Below, piece by piece: positions 48,401 to 59,102 of a DNA stretch of 64,000 nt. The notes beneath the pieces were generated by a model. It did not search any database. It was given only the letters and a program-made list of their open reading frames with translations, and had not been told where the DNA came from. A program made the translations under genes and the position numbers. Source of the DNA: Trichosphaerium sp. ATCC 40318 (taxonomy: Eukaryota; Discosea; Flabellinia; Trichosidae); the NCBI GenBank assembly GCA_038496445.1, contig JALMLS010000299.1:202311-266310 (forward strand). Direction: 5' to 3'. The number at the start of each line of letters is the position of its first letter. Positions within the stretch are counted from its first letter, which is position 1.

Positions 48401-49463
48401 TGGGGACTAGCGATATCCGCTACAGTACGCTTACAGTACAACACTTGTTGAACATTGTTTAAATCCTGTAGGGAACATTTATGGTCTCTACTGGTAGTGA
48501 CCGATCGGTGCGCACATGGGAACTAACAGACGAGCCATTGTTTATCGAGGAAGAAGAGGAATTGCGTTTACAAGCAGAGTTTGACAGGACATTAGAAAAG
48601 CAAGACAGATTCAAGCCTGTACGTTAGCTTGTAGTACTCATCCATAAATGGCGGTAGCTCATAATTTTATGTTTAGCCAGATTCAAAGGAATCCGGTGAT
48701 GCCGTACGGACGTCGCTTGCATCAATAAAATCTAGCGAAGCCCTCCTTGACGCAATGGATATCATAGGTGAAGAGGAGCAAAAATGGAAGGTATGTGTCA
48801 AGAAGTAGTAGCGTGTAAGAATTTAACTCATGTACGAATTAGGCATACAATATTGAGGCTCAGAGTGTGAAAGAGTTTGGTGGAGATATGCCCGCAAAAC
48901 CTACGCCTAACGTGTACTTACTCGGCAAATCACCATCAGGTATGTGTACTACTCATTTTTATCTCATACCATTGTCTCACCTTCTTCTTCTAACTTTTCT
49001 CGTTACAGAGTACCTACTATACTGCTTAAAACGTGTCAACTTGGCTGACCTCCAGCAAGCTATCTCTAATATTCCATTTTCCATTATTTTGCAATTACTG
49101 CGATACATAGGTACGTTTCTTGTCGTTGTACACTCCAATGGCTGATTACGCTTCTTAGAGAAATGGGTTAAAGCAAAGAAAGATCTTGAGTTGTGCACAC
49201 GCATCATTGTTTATGTTCTCAAAGAGAACCACACCCAAATCTCAACAAATAGAACTATGGAGCAAGTGTTAAGGTCTATCCACGCATCTCTGAGACCGCA
49301 AATCCGAGAGTACAAAGATGTATATGGCTTCAATCTATCCGTGATGAGTAGAGTCAAAAGAGAGCTTGAAGAGCTCTCTAACAAGCCTTTCTGGGACTTG
49401 CAAGAGATTGCTATGGAGAAAAATAGAAAAAGCAAATTTTTGGAGATGGAAAAGGACGCATAA
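45435..49463 (+). CDS. WDR3: WDR3/UTP12, WD-repeat protein of the small-subunit processome
   Basis: It starts MSRTYLRWKLTETFGVVTSN. Successive WD40 repeats are easy to read: GTIRVWDNKERTLLTVFRGH, DTDIILWDIVALEGLFRLRG, DGYIKVWDFESRHCVQTV, GTLEIYDLEIARNVENIKAH, NTVGFWDLDAVPDKERGGRK, NVKIWSTDFGECKKSLFAHD, GTIKYWDADKFIHIMTLDQH and DRSVRTWELTDEPLF. This gives the double propeller of Utp12. The C-terminal helical Utp12 domain follows: EYLLYCLKRVNLADLQQAIS, PFSIILQLLRYI, then MEQVLRSIHASLRPQIREYK. It ends KFLEMEKDA. Nucleolar; part of UTP-B in pre-18S processing. About 20 short introns; the 218-nt intron 47660-47877 carries a tRNA gene. Its 3' portion is repeated in reverse at 63129-64000. Confidence 0.95.
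47753..47825 (+). tRNA. tRNA-Thr (anticodon CGT), nested in a WDR3 intron
   Basis: A full cloverleaf folds: acceptor GGCTCTG with CAGTGCC (one T-T mismatch at pair 4), D stem GCA/TGC, anticodon stem CCTGC/GCAGG with loop TTCGTAA (anticodon CGT, reading ACG), and T stem GTGGG/CCCAC with loop TTCGACT. The internal pol III promoters are present: A box TAGCATAGTGG and B box GGTTCGACTCC. A run of T follows. No tRNA intron. It lies on the same strand as, and entirely inside, a WDR3 intron. Confidence 0.92.
47827..47833 (+). terminator. RNA polymerase III terminator (T7)
   Basis: Seven consecutive T two bases after the tRNA discriminator, the standard pol III stop signal. Confidence 0.65.
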
Positions 49464-52400
49464 GCAAAACACTAGGTTGTCCATTAATCGCTGCCACTGT
49501 ATCTACAGCACCATGTACAATATTATTTTCTTCCAGTGCTATACGTCAGATTAATAAATAACAAATCCACCCTTTAGTATACCGCAATTTTCTTTTCTGT
49601 GAGATCACGTTTGTTGGTACAACCGAGCACGTGGTTGCAAGCTATAAAATAAAAAAAAGTCTAAATTGGTCTTAAGCGTAACTTCAGCAAGTGCCAAGTA
49701 CTTTCAACACAGCAAATGTCGTCTCTGTTTACTAGAAAGTACGCTCGCAGTTACCGCTATGGAGGCTATGCTACGCTTGGTATATTGGGTTTTTCCGTGT
49801 TGTCAGGCTGGATAAGTGCGTAGCGTACGATTACAGCTGTCTTACGCGTAATAGCATGTAGCACCCTAATAGAAACACTCTCACATCCCCCAAGGGTAAC
49901 GAGCACACTAGATGCGTGCGATTCTCGCTACAGCATCAGGTATGAGGCAATTTTGTCATACACTGTTGTTTCGACGCCTAACAAGCCTAAAGGCAATACT
50001 ACCCATACATTAAAGCTGAAGTGGCCATTGCAGCCCTTGATTTTGCGGTAAAAAGCTGACAACAAAAAAATCAATGAAAAAAAATAAACTTAGCGCGAGT
50101 AGGACGCATTCAGGAAAGGAGAGGAAGAGCTTGATAGGTTCATGAACTACGAAAACTCACGTCGTTGTAAAATAAGAAAAGCAGCCTTCATTTTTGCTGA
50201 GGAGATTTCAGTACGTCATACATATTTACACCATCTTGTGACCAAGCACACCTAACAGATATATTGTTAAACAGCCAGAAAAGTTGAAACACAAAATCCA
50301 ATTGCTTCCGAATGATCATATCCGTTATGTGCGCCAAAAAAACCAGCTGCAACAGCTCAGCTGCCTTGCCTCTTTTTTTTCTTTAAGTGACACATTGCAA
50401 CAGGGAGCTCAAGATGCACTTCGAAAAGGCGTCAAGCTGTTTTGGGTTTATTTTGTACTGAAAAATGACTATGTCATCAGCCAAGTGGCTAAGCCCAATA
50501 ATCCATATATTTCTCTTGGAGAATACCGCACCACCCAGAGGTGGGCTGTAAGGAGGTGCGAGTGAAGCCCTTTAAAATTATTGATGAAATTTGTTTACAA
50601 AACCAACAAGATTCTACACACCATGGTTAACACAGGATCGGGTTTACAAGGAGGCACAAGAAGCTATGGATGGTATAGCCTACGACGGTAGACCAACAAA
50701 AGAACGACACAATTTTGTTTTGGCAAAATTAGACGCCGACTGGTGCTTTCCCTTCTTAAAGCGATATGAAGTATTGTACAGGCTAGATAACAATCCGGAC
50801 AAAAACATAAATCATGGCACGACACAAGGTACAAAACAGCCACAATGTGATTTTGAAACATTTCTCATTCTCTTTTTTTTTTCTTTGTAGTGGGTCAAAT
50901 GTTAGATCATTTCAACAAACCTGTGGAAGATGTACCGACATAAGCGTATATTTATAATTTCTTTTGTACAAATGTTTGAAAAAAAAAAAATACAACCCAA
51001 GAGCGCTCTGCCAAACTCGAGGTTCCTTCTCTTTTTTTTCTGCGTTTTGGTGCAAACGTCACGTTTGCTTGTCCTCTGCTGTGTTATTTGTCGCCATTTC
51101 AGTTTTTAGTATATCTTTATCCACAGCAAACGCTGTGATTTCAGGCTTGCTGTCATCTGTGCTATCACTGAGGATAGAGTTGCCCAGCACACGAACTGTG
51201 CGAGCACTATCAATGTCCATTGTATCGGACACCTTTTCTTCTTGAGATACTTTCTGCGTTGTAACTAGAGATCTTTGTGAGCCCTCTGTGCTAGAGAGCG
51301 TTGCATCTTGAGGTGGCGGCTCAAGTGGCGTGCCAGAGAGGTCTAGAGTAGCGCCTTTGCGTATATTGTAGTGCTTCAATGGTTTGTCATCTTCTAAAGG
51401 TCGCCCATTGTGTGAAAGGTACTGCTTCTCAGGTGGTATCCCTTTTTTGCCCGTAATCGCTGCTTTGACTTGCGAAACCAACGAATTAGGAGTGGCCAGT
51501 ACCTTAAAGTCCGGATAGCGCACATACCGAAAAGTTATCTCGGTGGAGGGGCTAAAATCCTTGCCATTATTAGACACCGATATAGGTACTACTGCGGCAT
51601 CTCCTTGCTGTTTAGGAACTGTGCAAATGATAGAGTTCAGATCGTGAAACGACGCTGGAACACTTAAATCTCCAAATTTAACACGCAACTTTTTAGAGTT
51701 CAAAAAAGAACTACCAAATATGACACACTTGATACCACCGGTAGGAGGTCCTTAACACATTGTCAACAAAGAAAAAAAAACAGCAAGAGTAGTTTTACCA
51801 AAGTTCTTACCTGTGCCTGGTATTATATCATTTACAATTGCTGGAGAATCTTGAGAAGATAGGTATTGCGTGTGTGAATATACTTGTATAACATTTGAGT
51901 ATGTGCAAGCGCCAGGAAGCGGTCTCATTGTGTCGCCACCTTTTACAAATTCTTTCAACTGAAATTTTAGACGAAACCCTCGGCATCCAGCCTATTTTAG
52001 CAAGTCAGTTGTCTTTTTTTGTGTTTGTTTGTTTATACGCACTTGTTGCATCGTTGCCAATATCTTGAGTTTTTTAAAAGTAGCCCACACGCCGCTAAAA
52101 ACTGGTACAATGCGATGGCCATCAAGGCAAGACAACTCACACGAATAATCCTGACGCACAATAGACGCTTGCACAAAGAAATTGCTGTTCGGTTTCTTAG
52201 GCCCTTAAGTAATGCATCAGCTATTTTGCAACTTACATAAATTTTGAACATAATTTTCAAGAATAAGTTAGTTTTTTTATACGTGCCTATCAACATTATT
52301 ACTGGGTAAGGTTTTATAATCCTTTTATATACTGTCCTCACTGGTGGTTGTTGGCCAATCTGTAATCTGTACATAGCTACTGCGAGGGGCTTCAACGGGC

Positions 52401-53481
52401 CATCTACAACTTACATAAGTACAATTAATCTCCACACCTGAGTTTTAAAAGAAAAAAATACTTTAAGAAAGCTATTACATAGCGAGAGGGATAGGGTCTC
52501 AGCTTCTACTGAGAGCTCATCCGCTGAAAATGAAAGGAAGAAAAAACTCCAAGTGGAGCATTAATACGAAGAGCTGTAACACGCACTCTGCGGCTGAGGG
52601 ACATGCGGATTTGCAATCATGCTTATCTTGAAGGGTTTCTTTTTAGGTGTAGTTCTACTGCTTAGTATGACGCTCGAACTTCGTGGCTTCCTTCTGACTC
52701 TCTTTTTACCCCGCTTCTTTGTAGGCGTGCCATTGGTTGGAACTTCCTACTCCACGCATAAGATAATAGCCGATACTCTTTTGTGCATATAAAATAAAAC
52801 AAAAAAAAAAATGGCATATTTGCCTTAACTACAGTCTCTTCTTGATAATCCGTGTCCTTGTCGTCACTAAAAAAATTCTCTTGCGGATTTGCGCTACTCT
52901 TCAAGTTCACGTAACCATTGATAGGAGGGGCAACACAAAAGTTAGCGCACAAAACAAATGAAATGAAATTTCGGTGTATAAAGCTTCTATGTACCTGAAT
53001 ATGACCTCGCTCGCCTGCATGGAATAGCCAGTCAGAATAGGTATTTTTAACGCGTAAAATAGATGTTTTGCTTTCTGTTTTGATTGTTTGGGACGAAAAA
53101 AAAAAAAAAAGAAGATTGATATTAAACCAAAAGAAGTGTGACACGTACCTAACTCTGCGTCGTTGCCTACTACTGTTGTCGTAGCGATGTGGCCCAGTTG
53201 CCAAGTGAGTACCATGACTGTGTTTGAGTTGCAACAACTTTCTTATCTATATTCTCCAGGTCAGAGCAGTTACAAAAAAAAAAAAAAAGTTGAGGAGTTA
53301 TCTCGTTCTATGTTGTCCGTTTCTTGCAAGTTTATATTATTTTTTGGGTTGCAGCGACGTGCGGGTCTTTTTTTGTACAAAGGCGAAGTAAAAATTATTT
53401 TGGTATTTGATTTGCGTACAGCTTGGAATTCTGGGTCATCTTGCAGTTCGAGGTCTATCTTTGGTCTTTTCCGCGGTGGTT
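48588..53481 (+). repeat. Left arm of large inverted duplication
   Basis: This ~4.9-kb stretch is near-identical to the reverse complement of 59103-64000. The outer end is not reached, because the right arm runs off the window. The inner boundary is sharp: identity ends after GGTGGTT at 53481, inside exon 1 of the IPT gene. Differences noted include single substitutions, homopolymer-length changes and 1-2 bp indels, mostly in introns. It contains the WDR3 3' end, an unrecognised gene and the intact IPT/ubiquitin-like gene. Confidence 0.95.
49716..50943 (+). CDS. Unrecognised membrane-anchored protein (left-arm copy)
   Basis: The start MSSLFTRKYARSYRYGGYAT runs into LGILGFSVLSGWI, a basic/aromatic leader plus one hydrophobic helix, as in mitochondrial or ER-anchored proteins. 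After a 43-nt intron come HPPRVTSTLDACDSRYS, then IKAEVAIAALDFA, the charged EELDRFMNYENSRRCKIRKA followed by AFIFAEEI, and LPNDHIRYVRQKNQLQ. The C-terminal exons read LTQDRVYKEAQEAMDGIAYD, KLDADWCFPFLKRYEVLYRL and VGQMLDHFNKPVEDVPT. No known domain recognised. A second complete copy of equal length (1228 bp) lies at 61641-62868. Convergent with the IPT gene (115 bp between stops). Confidence 0.65.
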
Positions 53482-53506
53482 CTGAAGTGTAGTCTCTTCG
53501 ACTCAT
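51059..53506 (-). CDS. IPT/TIG plus ubiquitin-like domain protein (intact left copy)
   Basis: The start MSRRDYTSEPPRKRPKIDLE is basic and NLS-like. Downstream exons include TESKTSILRVKNTYSDWLFH, a Lys/Arg-rich stretch (TPTKKRGKKRVRRKPRSSS), LKPLAVAMYRLQIGQQPPVR, QASIVRQDYSCELSCLDGHR and FSGVWATFKKLKILATMQQ. An IPT fold follows (GPPTGGIKCVIFGSSF, LRVKFGDLSVPASFHDLNSI). The last exon carries a ubiquitin-like fold: VKAAITGKKGIPPEKQYLSH, then NGRPLEDDKPLKHYNIRKGA. It ends with a Ser/Thr/Asp-rich tail. IPT domains occur in Rel, CSL, COE, CAMTA and Spt23/Mga2 transcription regulators, and the pre-IPT region may be a DNA-binding domain. IPT joined to a ubiquitin-like fold is unusual. Some exon joins in the middle are uncertain. 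Confidence 0.75.
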
Positions 53507-54643
53507 CTAAATTTTGCGTTAACGGCGTTTTCTCACCTCAGAGAAAACAACAAGAAAAGGTCGAAGGTTTTTTTCAGATTTTGTTTTTTTTTTGTTTTTT
53601 TTTTGTTGGGCATTAAAGAAATTAGTTTTGGAGGTCACAAAGCATCCTCCGACAGCAAAGAGGATCGGATTTATTGGCCAAACGCCACTTTCGTAAGTTA
53701 TTTTCTTTTCCTGTTTTGAATGACCAAAAACTAAAAACGTGTTGCTGGTTTTGTTAATCAAGCAGCAGCGAGAGACCAACCATCACTATGCGGTGAGTGC
53801 TATTACGGTTCGTACAAGTGGTGTTTGTTTGTAGTAGCTGTTCGAATACAAAATTTGTGCGTATGGCAACTTCGTGACGCGAAAATAGCGTGTTTGAGAG
53901 CGGAAACCAAAGGCTTGAGGAGAATTCTAAAGAGCTCCCACAAAACTTAGAAACAGTTTCAAAAACGCTATTCGCGGTATTTTTTACCTCGTTTTTGTGC
54001 CCCGTGGATGGTCTACGCTTGGATGGGGCTGCAAATAATAAGTTTTAAAAAAAAACAAAATAAGACTTAATCAGACCCAATTTTATGTTCTTTTATTGAC
54101 CTCAGCTAGCGTGGTGACCAATTGAAAGTGCCGGTAGCGCTATGAGTGATTGAAACAAAAAAAATTTAAAACAGAGTTTGGGTTAATGCTCGTTTTTGCT
54201 CAATGTGAACGATTGTGTGGCTCAACGCAGAGTACGTAATATGTACTGCAGTCTAGCCGCAGTTGTACGGTACGACCGTTACACCGCTTGTCGTTTATGC
54301 GGTTTTTGGGAGCGGACTAGGTGTACGGATTGTATTTGCTGGTTACTGCCGTTACTAGTGAAGTTTTGGTTTTTTTTTTTACACTTTACGCCCTTGATTG
54401 GTTCTTGCCGTATTAAGTTTTACGCTTATGTACACACGTGTCCCAATACCTTGAATACAATAAACGTATCCCTGGGTAGCGCGCTGCTTTGTTGTTGGTA
54501 TTTTTTTTTAGCAAAGACGGAATGTCAAAAAAAAAAAAGAAGAAGTTTTTGAATACACGTGGGTTTTTTTTTGTGGTAATTAATTACATTGTGGGTTTCT
54601 ATTTCTCCAAGAACTTATGGGCACATGCACTAAGCTTTTTTAC
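53507..54643. other. Intergenic region, no gene seen
   Basis: About 1.1 kb between the IPT gene start and the calcineurin stop, rich in A/T homopolymers. Several small ORFs exist but none has family resemblance or plausible splice neighbours. It should contain the IPT gene promoter and the calcineurin 3' UTR. CACGTG occurs near 54436 and 54557. Confidence 0.35.
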
Positions 54644-57580
54644 TCATTGGTCTTGTTCTTCTGTTTCGTCTGGTGTTCCGGATTGTGCGAGCCTCTTTAT
54701 GCTCTCCCTACGATGGTAAACGTCTGCGCCTGGAGGTCTTTTCTCGTTTGGCCTATCCGCTTGTCTTGCTTTTTGAAAGTCTCCAAGGGCTGAGAAAGGA
54801 TGTAAGCAAAAAAAATAATAGACAACAACAAAAAAAAAGAAAATGCGCGTGGTTTCGGCTTGTGGGTAGACTTACCAGAGTGTAAAGCCTCTTTTCCTTG
54901 CATTATTAGACCCTTTGGTAAATTTCCGGATGGGGTAAGTCCCTTTAATTTCACAATCGTTTCTCTTTCCTCCCTATACACCTTGATTAGCCAAATGGAA
55001 ATGGACTTTTCTTTTTAAAATAGTAAAGGGGTTAAAAAGTTAGGTAAGTACCGCAACACTGAGAAAACGCGCATCATACGACCCACAGTGCGAATCTTTG
55101 CTTTGATGAGTTCTTTTCGTTGCTCTGTCATTTCTTTGCGCTCCTATAGTTTGGGTGTAAGAAAATACAATTAGCGCGCACTTGAAGGAAAAGAAAGATG
55201 TAGAACAGGCCCAACGACAAAAAAAGGAATACCTTTTCTAGTTCTTCTTCTTTCTTGTCATCAACGAGGGCCAAAAACGAAATTAGCAATTCGCCAACTG
55301 ATTGAGCTGTTAGGAGGTAGGGTAGGGAATAGGAAATAGGAAATAGTGGAACAAAAAAAAATATCTCTGGGCACTTGCCTTTCTCTGCAACAAACGGAAG
55401 ACTCCAAGAAAATACGTCCATAAATCCGGGTAGCCAGTATGGGTGTTGTGTTTCATTAAATTGACGAATGTTAACAACATTGTTTTCATAGCGGAGGACA
55501 GCTGCCTGGAAAAACTGTTTAGGTAAAAGGAGGGTAATGCTTTTTTGTGTTCTATTCCATCAGACTTGCTCAATACCTTATTGTTGTATGCATCCAAATA
55601 GTTCGGTGCAGAAAATACTGTAATTAATGATGGGAATCCGTTTTCTTCATTTTTGCGATGCATTCGATACCCAGCGTCCTGAAAAAAAAAAAACCACATG
55701 TCACTATTGGCTCTTCTATTTTGTTTTTGTGATAAATTACCTGTGCTTCATGTGCGCGAATAATTGACAATAATCCATTTTCTTTTAAAAAGTCACAAAC
55801 AGCCCGATAACTAGTGGCAAATCAGTATTTAAGGTGACACAAAAAAACGGAGCTTGTAGGGGGGTGGTGTAATAGCAACCTTGGACTAATAAAAAACTCA
55901 CCTGAAACAATAAGAGCAACCTCTGACCTTGTTGAACTCAAAGTATTCGGCATTATCATCTGCAAAATCTTCCATAGGATCTGCCCAGAGCAAATCACTA
56001 CAAAACCGCACAAGGTTAGTTTAAATGGAGAGTAAACTACATTGCAAGTGAAATAATTTGCGTGTAAGTTGTTATTTAAACCAATTCAAAAGAGGTTAAA
56101 AATATGTTGCGCAGCAAGCTAGGAACACGTACCACATGGGGCCATTAGGTGGTGGCTCAATAAATCGGTCTAATTTTTCGATATCCTTTATCTACACCAA
56201 AGAGTAAACTGAGTGTGCATGGTAAAAACAATCTTCAAACAAGAACAACCAAGCAACGATGGGCATACCGTTTTGATTTCTGGCGAGATGCCACCGTGCA
56301 CACATAAAAATTGTTTGTTCATGATGGCTGCAAGGGGCAGGGCGTCAAAACAATCCATTATGGCGTCGTAGATTTGTTCGTCATACTTGTGGAGACCTAC
56401 CGCGAAATGAGTGTCTTTGAGCAGAAAGCAAAAAAAAAAGAAAAAGAAAAAAAAGCTTTCACGTGATTATCGTACATTCTTCCTTGAAGGTGAAATAATC
56501 TGTCAAATGGCGACACTCGTGATTACCGCGAATCATGAAGAACGTTTTAGGATAGCGTATTTTGTACCTTAACAAACGCGAGGTTTAGCGATAACGTCGT
56601 TGTCAAGCAATATATTAAAAAAAAAAACAAGGCGGGGGTAAAGGTTGGAGAAATCATAAATGAAATTAAAGGCTTCTGCATGTAAAAAAAAACACGTACG
56701 CGAAAAACAACAAGACGCATTCGCATGAGAAGTAACCTCTGTCAACGTAATCACCCAGAAAGAGGTACGTTGTATCTTTTGGATCGCCACCAATTGAAGC
56801 TGAGAACAATTGTAATAAATCGAAGTATTGACCATGTACATCACCACATACTAAAAAAGATGGACGTCAGTGGCAGCGCTAACCCCAAGAGCAACTGTTT
56901 GTGTGGACGGGAAGCCCAATGGCGAGCAACAACAATCAAAAAAAAAAAATCTGTTTTGTGAGGATTTTTTTTTTTTCAATTACTTTTTTAGCAGTGTAGA
57001 AAATAGGGCAATGCGGGCGAGATCATAAAAAAGAGCGTGCAACGCTGATTTGTAATTAAAAAAATGTGAGACAGCGCTGATCTCGCCGTTTTTACAAGCG
57101 TGTGATATTTATGGCGTTTTTCGCCTTCTTTAAATAAGCGACGTGCGCAGCGCTACATACCGAGCAAACGTACGCAAAATAATGATTTGTAAAAAAAAAA
57201 ATAAAACAAACAAAATTTGTATTGAGTGCGTTTTTGCTGGAAGAGCAGTAGTAAGGATTACCTGTAACAGGAGCTGGTACTTGCAACACGTTGGGTTCTT
57301 CTCGGTAAATGGCATGCACACTCTGTATCAGTTTATTGAAGCACTCGTCAGCTACGCGGCCTTCGCGCTTTAAGTGTTCTTTGAGTAATTCTGGGTCAGG
57401 CAGATCTGTTGCAGCATCGAATAGCTCCTCAGAAGTGAGCTTGTTCGTCGCTGGTGGCGGTACGCTCGTCACCACGCGTTTTGCAGGGTCACAGTGGCGG
57501 TATGTTTCGTACGTTGTTGTTTCTTTCTCCCCTTCGTCGGATGAGTATCCTGAGCTACTTTCTGAGTCTGACTCGCTCAT
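54644..57580 (-). CDS. CNA: Calcineurin catalytic subunit A (protein phosphatase 2B)
   Basis: It starts [20 protein letters not shown], then [20 protein letters not shown]. The PPP catalytic core has all metal-binding motifs: [49 protein letters not shown], then [50 protein letters not shown] and [20 protein letters not shown]. The B-subunit-binding helix and calmodulin-binding segment ([20 protein letters not shown]) lead to the autoinhibitory-side sequence [20 protein letters not shown]. It ends [11 protein letters not shown]. Ca2+/calmodulin-activated Ser/Thr phosphatase, cytosolic. Length normal. About 12 short introns. It occupies the spacer between the two inverted arms and is present once. 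Confidence 0.97.
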
Positions 57581-59102
57581 TGTTGTTGTGTCAAACGAGA
57601 GGATTTGAAAATAACCAAAAAAAAAAAAAAACGGTCAATGTGCAGCAACAAATCAAAAAAAAAAAGGACAGACACCAAGCCCGTTGAAAATCGGCATTAT
57701 TCAAGCGACGGATATAAGCAAAGAGGTATCCGGCAGTACTACAGCACATTTACAGCGCCTTTCACAATAGTGATTGCCGTATCGTTCCGTTACACCGATA
57801 GAGCGATTTCTGTGCGTGCGCAATATTTCTGGCAAAATTACTCCAGCCGTTTATTTGTACAACAAATATTTCTGCATGAGTTGTGCCACGTGATGCTATA
57901 AACTTTGTAAACGGTTGCAGTAAAAGAAATTTGCTGTTCTAACATATTAAACCTTATTAGCGTTCAAACCACTTACAAAGTTAAGGGTGTTAGTAGATGA
58001 GCGTAATGTAATGACACACGACTACAGCAAATATCAACCCAAGAATTTTATCATTTTTATTCTTGTATCCATATTTTGTTTACAATGCAAAAAACAGAAT
58101 GACAAAACAAACTCAAATTGGACTATGGTTTATACATGTGATTGTACTTTCAAATATTCAAATAATAACAAAATAAAAATCTATTTGTCCATAACTTTGT
58201 TGATAGAGTGTGTAACAGGGCTGAAACTAAACAAGGCTTTGCCTTAAATATGAAGGCATTTTTTTAAAATCAGGCATTGATGGCAAAAATCAGGCATGCA
58301 AAAATGGCAATGCCTGATTTTGCAAAGGCAATGGCAGAAAAGGCAAAAATCAGGCATTGAAATAAGACTTTGTTGGGCAATGCCTTAATTGTTGCAATGT
58401 CTTGTTTTTTTTAGGCAATGCTTGCCCTAGTTTTTTTATGCATTGCCAGCCTTAAATTTACAGGCACCAATTAGGCATTGGTTGTGTACACCAGTAGTAA
58501 AATAGAAATGGGAATTTTTAAGTAATCCACCCTGTTTTCCTATGGGAAAAGTAGACGGAAAAACTCTTCCTTAATTCCCATTGAATTTATATGAAATTCC
58601 ATAAGTATTACTCATAGAATTCTTAGAGTATTACTTTTAAAATTGCATATGTATTTTATATAGAATTCTCTATGTATTCTTTATAGCATTTCTTAATGTA
58701 TTTTTTGTAGATTTCAATAAAAAATACTTTATAAATTACACAACATATTATTCGATACTTTGGTTCAGATTTAATGCAAAGTCATTTTATTTATTGATCA
58801 TTACAAAATACAAACATCCTAAATAATACATACAAGTTAAATACATCATGTCTTCATAAACGAAAGAAGTAATTTGATCACATTTGGTTTTGAGAGCCTG
58901 AACAATAATTAATGCATTTGTAAACACTAAATTAAGAACATGTAGGGTTTTTTGATAAATTAAGTGGAAATAAGCTTTAAAAACAACGTACTTGGAGTTA
59001 ATGCTTTAAATACATTCTTTAATGGTGTAATAAGGCTGTTGCAATGCTTTAATCATCCTAAAACAGATAAGTAAGAGATATTTATGTTTAAGTGATTTTC
59101 CA
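57581..59102. other. AT-rich intergenic tract next to the duplication breakpoint
   Basis: About 1.5 kb with no credible gene. From about 57900 the base composition becomes markedly AT-richer than the rest of the window, with recurring ATAGAATTC- and ATGTATT-type words at 58600-58720. The right duplication arm begins abruptly at its end. It may be the remains of a mobile element or a subtelomeric-type filler; neither is proven. Confidence 0.45.
58228..58485. repeat. Cluster of short direct and inverted AGGCATTG repeats
   Basis: Within about 260 bp the word AATCAGGCATTG / AGGCATTG and its complement CAATGCCT recur about ten times in both orientations, separated by A- or T-rich spacers. Adjacent opposite copies can form stem-loops. 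This pattern is not coding and does not occur elsewhere in the window. Confidence 0.65.

Noticed and set aside
53163-53492. Forward ORFs at 53163-53492 and the mirrored reverse ORF at 59053-59415
   Set aside because: They are antisense to the first exons of the IPT gene in both arms and show no family resemblance.
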